Part shown: one piece after another, positions 3,622 through 5,833 of the stretch | How positions within the stretch are numbered: the first letter of the stretch is position 1 | Layout: each line of letters opens with the position of its first letter | Assembly: GCA_015711775.1 (NCBI GenBank) | Contig: JACVJB010000076.1 | Coordinates: 1-5,833, forward strand | Origin: Actinomycetota bacterium | Lineage (GTDB): Bacteria; Actinomycetota; Humimicrobiia; Humimicrobiales; Humimicrobiaceae | DNA: 5,833 bases | Reading direction: 5' to 3' | Notes under the pieces: model-generated | Database searches by the model: none | Seen by the model: the letters and a program-made list of their open reading frames with translations, nothing else | What the model was told of the DNA's origin: nothing | Made by a program: the position numbers and the translations under genes

Positions 3622-5833
3622 TTAGCTCTCAGGAGATACTATACTGTATGAGGCAACAAGGTCACCCCCGTCAAGTTTTATTGCTTTTACACCCTGTGTG
3701 GCCCTTCCGGTGCGCTTTACTGACTTTGAAGGTATCCTTATAAGTATGCCGTTAGTGGTTACAATTATTATATCATGCTCATCTCTTATAATGCCTGCGC
3801 CGGCTACTTTGCCTTTCTTCTCGGTTATTTGTACAGTTTTTACGCCAAGGCCCCCTCTTTTATGTTTCGTGTAATCAGACACCGGGGTCCTTTTTGCAAA
3901 ACCATTTTCAGTCAGGATGAAAAGATCCTCTTCCACCTGGCTTGAAACCATCATTGCAAGCACCCTGTCGCCCTTGCCGAGACGCATTCCACGCACACCC
4001 TGGGTGGCCCGCCCCATTGGCCTGCAGTCCTTTTCAGAAAACCTTATTGCCTGACCGTTTCTTGAAACAAGCACCACCTCATCATTGCCATTTGATTTTT
4101 GAACACCGATAAGTTCATCTCCCTGCAAAAGGTTAATTGCAGCAATGCCATCTTTTCTGGAGGTATCATACTCTGTTATCGCAGTCTTTTTCACTATACC
4201 GTTTTTTGTGGCCATTATAAGATAATCTTTTTCACTGTATTCTTTTAATGTAATAATAGCTGCAACCCTTTCGCTTGATTTGAAAGGCAGAAGGTTTACT
4301 ATTGCTTTACCTTTTGATGTCCTGCTTCCTTCAGGAAGTTCATGCACTTTGAGCCTGTATACTTTTCCATAATTGGAAAAAAACATTATATACTGGTGGG
4401 TTGAGGATATGAAAAGATGCTCTACAAAATCATCTTCTTTTAAATTCAGGCTGGTAACTCCGCGCCCTCCTCTTTTCTGTTTCCTGTAGGTTACAAGAGG
4501 CACCCTTTTAATGTAGCCGGAATGTGTTATGGAAATTACATTTTCTTCATCTGCTATAAGATCCTCAATGTCCATATCGGCAGAGCCTGCTGTAATTTCT
4601 GTCCTCCTGCCATCCCCGTATTTTTTCTTTATCTCAAGAAGCTCGGTCTTTATTACGCCGTATATAAGCTCGTCGCTTCCAAGAAGCTGCTTTAATTTCC
4701 TTATTTTCTCTTCAAGTTCTTTCGCTTCCTGCTTAACTTTATCCCTTTCAAGGCCAGTGAGCCTCTGCAGCCTCATATCAAGTATTGCCTGGGCCTGGAT
4801 ATCGGAAAGCTTGAATTTTTTCATCAGTCTTTCTTTTGCTGTAGGCACATCTTTTGAAGAACGGATTGTCTTTATAACCTCATCAAGGTTATCAAGCGCA
4901 ATTAACAGCCCCTTTACAATGTGTAGCCTGTCCTGCGCAACTTTAAGCTCATACTTTGACCTGTTTACAACAACTGTAAACCTGTGCTTTACATATTCCT
5001 CTATAAGACCTTTTAAATTTAATGTTTTTGGAATATTATCAACAAGGGAAAGCATTATTATGCCAAAAGTGGTTTCGAGCTGAGTATGTTTATAAAGCGT
5101 ATTTATGATTACCTGGGGAACTGCATCCCTTCTTAGATCTATTGCAACACGCATCCCGCTTCTATCAGATTCATCTCTCAAATCACTTATACCATCAATT
5201 TTCTTCTCTTTTACCAGCTCAACAATGCTTGTTATAAAATTGGATTTTTTTACCTCATATGGAAGTTCATTAATTATTATCTGGGTTTTGCCTTTGACTG
5301 GCTGTTCTATATGCGCCCTGCCTCTGACTTTTACTCTTCCTTTACCTGTTTCATAGGCTTCCTTAATTCCATCAAGGCCCATTATAATGCCGCCTGTCGG
5401 AAAATCCGGACCCTTTATATGCTTCATAAGATCTTTTATTGTAGCGTCCCTGTTCTCAATAAAGCATATTATCCCGTCAACCACTTCATTTAAATTATGC
5501 GGGGGTATATTTGTGGCCATGCCAACAGCAATTCCCGATGAACCATTAACCAGCAGATTTGGTATTTTAGAAGGCAGTATTGACGGTTCTTTGAGCGAGC
5601 TGTCAAAATTATCTACAAATGTAACTGTCTCCCTGTCTATGTCAACAAGAAGCTCTTCTGCAATTTCAGCAAGCCGCGCTTCAGTATAACGCATGGCTGC
5701 AGGGTTGTCTCCGTCAACAGACCCGAAGTTTCCATGGCCGTCCACCAGCGGATATCTTAAAGAAAAGTCCTGCGCCATCCTGACAAGCGAGTAGTATACT
5801 GCGGTATCGCCGTGAGGATGATACTTTCCGAGC
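3622..5833 (-). CDS. gyrA: DNA gyrase subunit A, N-terminus beyond window
   Basis: GyrA cuts and rejoins DNA in the A2B2 gyrase that introduces negative supercoils in the cytoplasm. 736 codons are visible; the reading frame is open to the right edge, where LGKYHPHGD aligns with E. coli residues 74-82, so about 73 residues are missing. The ATG at 5778 is an internal Met (VRMAQ), not the start. The catalytic tyrosine is in [10 protein letters not shown] (codon 5688-5686). NIPPHNL and the ELPYEV...[10 protein letters not shown] region follow in the DNA-gate and tower part. The C-terminal pinwheel (from about codon 5778-403x3) begins with the GyrA-box QKRGGRG (4479-4459), which separates GyrA from ParC. 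Six blades are readable, the fifth with a second box-like HKRGGLG (3864-3844). The protein would be about 809 residues, and no acidic tail follows the last blade. The usual Ser83/Asp87 positions (E. coli numbering) are Thr and Tyr. Confidence 0.97.
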   Translation of the reverse strand, partial: LGKYHPHGDTAVYYSLVRMAQDFSLRYPLVDGHGNFGSVDGDNPAAMRYTEARLAEIAEELLVDIDRETVTFVDNFDSSLKEPSILPSKIPNLLVNGSSGIAVGMATNIPPHNLNEVVDGIICFIENRDATIKDLMKHIKGPDFPTGGIIMGLDGIKEAYETGKGRVKVRGRAHIEQPVKGKTQIIINELPYEVKKSNFITSIVELVKEKKIDGISDLRDESDRSGMRVAIDLRRDAVPQVIINTLYKHTQLETTFGIIMLSLVDNIPKTLNLKGLIEEYVKHRFTVVVNRSKYELKVAQDRLHIVKGLLIALDNLDEVIKTIRSSKDVPTAKERLMKKFKLSDIQAQAILDMRLQRLTGLERDKVKQEAKELEEKIRKLKQLLGSDELIYGVIKTELLEIKKKYGDGRRTEITAGSADMDIEDLIADEENVISITHSGYIKRVPLVTYRKQKRGGRGVTSLNLKEDDFVEHLFISSTHQYIMFFSNYGKVYRLKVHELPEGSRTSKGKAIVNLLPFKSSERVAAIITLKEYSEKDYLIMATKNGIVKKTAITEYDTSRKDGIAAINLLQGDELIGVQKSNGNDEVVLVSRNGQAIRFSEKDCRPMGRATQGVRGMRLGKGDRVLAMMVSSQVEEDLFILTENGFAKRTPVSDYTKHKRGGLGVKTVQITEKKGKVAGAGIIRDEHDIIIVTTNGILIRIPSKSVKRTGRATQGVKAIKLDGGDLVASYSIVSPES
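4459..4479 (-). other. GyrA-box of gyrA (QKRGGRG)
   Basis: This heptapeptide, close to the QRRGGKG consensus, lies in the first blade of the C-terminal domain. It is needed for gyrase to wrap DNA and supercoil it. Its presence identifies the gene as gyrA and not parC. Confidence 0.85.

Noticed and set aside
4529..5689. Several open frames of 60-184 codons on the + strand opposite gyrA
   Set aside because: They are rich in Ser, Ile, Phe and Leu, as expected for the complement of a conserved coding frame, have no family resemblance, and lie fully inside gyrA.
5776..5778. ATG at 5778 as the gyrA start
   Set aside because: The frame continues upstream to the window edge with the highly conserved GKYHPHGD and VRMAQ sequence; this Met is internal.

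Overview
The window comes from an AT-rich bacterial chromosome (roughly 35-40 % G+C by eye). It contains two convergent blocks. The order on the minus strand is gyrA, two small membrane proteins, tRNA-Ile(GAU), tRNA-Ala(UGC). The second small protein fits the DUF3566 family, and gyrA - DUF3566 - tRNA-Ile - tRNA-Ala is the arrangement I know from Actinobacteria such as Mycobacterium tuberculosis (gyrA-Rv0007-ileT-alaT). The best guess is therefore a deep-branching, low-GC actinobacterial lineage. This is an inference; Firmicutes also place Ile and Ala tRNAs after gyrA, but within an rRNA operon, and no rRNA is present here.

Layout. Positions 1-18 hold the 5' end of a leftward tRNA cut by the window edge, with a good promoter-like site at 54-82. 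Positions 83-303 are AT-rich non-coding DNA with a small GC-rich patch. A rightward two-gene operon follows (304-2012): an ABC transporter ATPase and its six-helix ABC-2 permease. Both start with TTG, both have strong Shine-Dalgarno sites, and they overlap by 4 nt. The permease ends only 14 bp from the 3' end of the leftward tRNA-Ala (2027-2102). Further right are tRNA-Ile (2174-2250), the DUF3566-like gene (2480-2962), a DUF4870/Tic20-like gene (3020-3412), and gyrA (3622 to beyond the window end; about 73 N-terminal residues are missing).

Function. The ABC pair is a complete minimal exporter of the DrrAB/CcmA type with unknown substrate. GyrA is the DNA-cleaving subunit of gyrase, with catalytic tyrosine, GyrA-box and six pinwheel blades visible. 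The two membrane proteins have no established function. A hairpin with a T-tract after gyrA and tandem TATAAT boxes suggest that they form their own transcription unit.

I found no CRISPR array, insertion sequence, phage gene or defence system. The most notable points are the actinobacterial gyrase-tRNA synteny in an AT-rich genome, a tyrosine in GyrA where the quinolone-anchoring acidic residue normally sits, and a TTGACA...GCCGGC motif present in two separate intergenic regions.
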